Assembly (NCBI GenBank): GCA_020724325.1
Contig: DYHC01000159.1
Span: forward strand, 1 to 5,300
DNA length: 5,300 bases
Origin: Melioribacter roseus
Lineage (GTDB): Bacteria > Bacteroidota > Ignavibacteria > Ignavibacteriales > Melioribacteraceae
Reading direction: 5' to 3'
The notes beneath the pieces are model-generated. The model was not told the origin of the DNA and did no database searches. It saw nothing but the letters and a program-made list of their open reading frames with translations. Both the position numbers and the translations under genes were made by a program. This document shows, one piece after another, positions 4,182 to 5,300 of the stretch (its first letter is position 1; each line of letters starts with the position of its first letter).

Positions 4182-5300
4182 TTAGAATGACGATGAAGAA
4201 AAATAATTTTGATACGATAAAATTTCTGCCAGCTGCATCTGAAGATTTATATACCTCTTTCTAAGTACCTCTGCATTTTTATCCAATCTATTTTGAGCAA
4301 ATGTTATTGAATCCGATAAAGATTTTATTGTGTTATCATAATTTAACCTCGATTTAGCAATATAACCGCCGCTGCCTAAATATGGATCAATCCTAACAAT
4401 CATATTTTCTGCAAGTCCGTTTGAAGAACTGAAAAATTCAATTACTTCGTTCAGTTTATTTTCTACAGCTGAATTAAATGTAGATTCATTGCTTAATGAT
4501 AAACCTGTGTTCACATTAAACGTAATACCAAGTTTAGTAAGTGAATTTATCTGGTTAGAAGGGATTCCACTTAAAACCGAATAAGCAAATGAATTAAGTG
4601 TTGATAAAATAGAAGAAGCAGTAGTATCGTTTGAAAATAATGCTTTTGTAGTACCGGAGGATCTTAGATTACTCTTAATATGCGTATAAATATCGTTAAA
4701 CTTAGTAATGAAATCCTGAACTTTGGATTTAATTGTACTTACATCTTTGTTAACCATAATAGAGACTGCAGCATCTGCCGGCTGCATTACGGACTTTAAT
4801 GTAATATTCGTGCCGCTTACAAGGTCAGTAATAGAATTCGAATTTCTTTCGATATTTATTCCGTTAAACTCTATCTTGGAGTTGAGCTGGCTTAAAGAAT
4901 ATAAGAACCCGGCTGTGTCTAAACCTTCGCTTTGAACAAACATTTGCCTTGAAGTTCCTAAATTCAGCCCTAATGCGGTAAGCGCTTTATTGGTACCAGT
5001 TTCCGAAATAGAAGTGATTCTATAATCGTTGCCGGAAGATCTTGATGTTAGAGATAACTGGGATTTACCGCTAACAGGTGAAAATAAAGAAGCTGATAAA
5101 ACACTTGAAGCAGCTTTCTCTTTATTTGAGCTAATTCCTAATTCCGACAGAAGTGTGCCGGAATCGTTCTTAAATGAAACATATTTTGATGAATCTGCAA
5201 CCGTTACCTTTAACTGGAACGCTGTTCCGTCAATTACTTTTTCAACCGATATTCCGCTAACTGAATTTAGTTGAGAGATAATGTTATCAATAATTTCACT
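4182..5300 (-). CDS. fliD: Flagellar filament cap protein FliD (HAP2), N-terminus outside window
   Basis: FliD forms the cap at the filament tip under which exported flagellin folds. 372 residues are visible in an open frame that runs from the right edge (base 5300, in phase) to the TAA at 4182. A methionine at 4943 is internal: the upstream sequence continues in frame with typical FliD D2/D3-like content (for example SRSSGNDYRITSI and KALTALGLNLG). The diagnostic FliD C-terminal domain opens with KIEFNGINIERNSNSITDLV and continues to GTNITLKSV, equivalent to the family pattern of a small beta element followed by R-x-S-N-x-I-x-D-x-x-x-G-x-x-x-x-L. The C-terminal D0 helix shows the expected heptad pattern (RLDKNAEVLRKRYINLQMQL) and ends in Ser-Ser-Ser-Ser-Phe. 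It contains no cysteine, as expected for an exported axial protein. The downstream small gene and flgM follow in the same operon. The promoter is not in the window. Confidence 0.94.
   Translation of the reverse strand, partial: SEIIDNIISQLNSVSGISVEKVIDGTAFQLKVTVADSSKYVSFKNDSGTLLSELGISSNKEKAASSVLSASLFSPVSGKSQLSLTSRSSGNDYRITSISETGTNKALTALGLNLGTSRQMFVQSEGLDTAGFLYSLSQLNSKIEFNGINIERNSNSITDLVSGTNITLKSVMQPADAAVSIMVNKDVSTIKSKVQDFITKFNDIYTHIKSNLRSSGTTKALFSNDTTASSILSTLNSFAYSVLSGIPSNQINSLTKLGITFNVNTGLSLSNESTFNSAVENKLNEVIEFFSSSNGLAENMIVRIDPYLGSGGYIAKSRLNYDNTIKSLSDSITFAQNRLDKNAEVLRKRYINLQMQLAEILSYQNYFSSSSF

Noticed and set aside
4182..4943. fliD starting at the ATG at 4943
   Set aside because: The frame stays open upstream to base 5300 with FliD-like sequence, and no ribosome binding site precedes this ATG.
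4723..5274. Plus-strand open frames at 4723-4935 and 5029-5274
   Set aside because: Both are antisense to fliD, which is continuous in frame across them to the right edge.
1..5300. CRISPR arrays, tRNA or rRNA genes, transposases
   Set aside because: No regularly spaced repeats, cloverleaf or rRNA words, and no transposase motifs were seen on either strand.

Overview
The window is an AT-rich stretch carrying seven genes, all on the minus strand and all tied to flagella and chemotaxis. Combined with the protein families present (a FliD cap protein, a short FlgM, a CheW, a bacteriohemerythrin, a TonB-domain protein), the AT-rich coding style and the often weak ribosome binding sites, it fits a motile member of the Bacteroidota/Ignavibacteriota side of the tree. 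This placement is an inference, because no marker gene is present.

Layout in the direction of transcription (high to low coordinates). (1) A flagellar operon enters from the right edge: fliD (N-terminus missing), a small unassigned helical protein in the position of a flagellar chaperone, and flgM (anti-sigma-28). It ends at a hairpin terminator at 3521-3547. (2) A single-gene cheW unit follows, with a well-formed sigma-28 promoter (TAAA-N15-TTCGATAA, 3411-3437). (3) A 370-base gap holds a ~129-base element with 20-base inverted-repeat ends, a candidate displaced terminator, and a second, near-perfect sigma-28 promoter (TAAA-N15-TCCGATAA, 2550-2576). (4) That promoter drives bacteriohemerythrin, a secreted TonB-C-domain protein, and a methyl-accepting chemotaxis protein (MCP) that runs off the left edge.

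How it fits together: FlgM holds sigma-28 (FliA) inactive until the hook is complete. The two transcription units immediately downstream of flgM both carry sigma-28 promoters, so cheW and the hemerythrin/TonB-like/MCP operon should be late flagellar genes. The least ordinary part is that operon, where a di-iron O2-binding protein and a small exported TonB-domain protein are co-transcribed with a chemoreceptor. This suggests a split oxygen- or envelope-related sensory module, which is a hypothesis. No tRNA, rRNA, CRISPR, transposase or plus-strand gene was seen.
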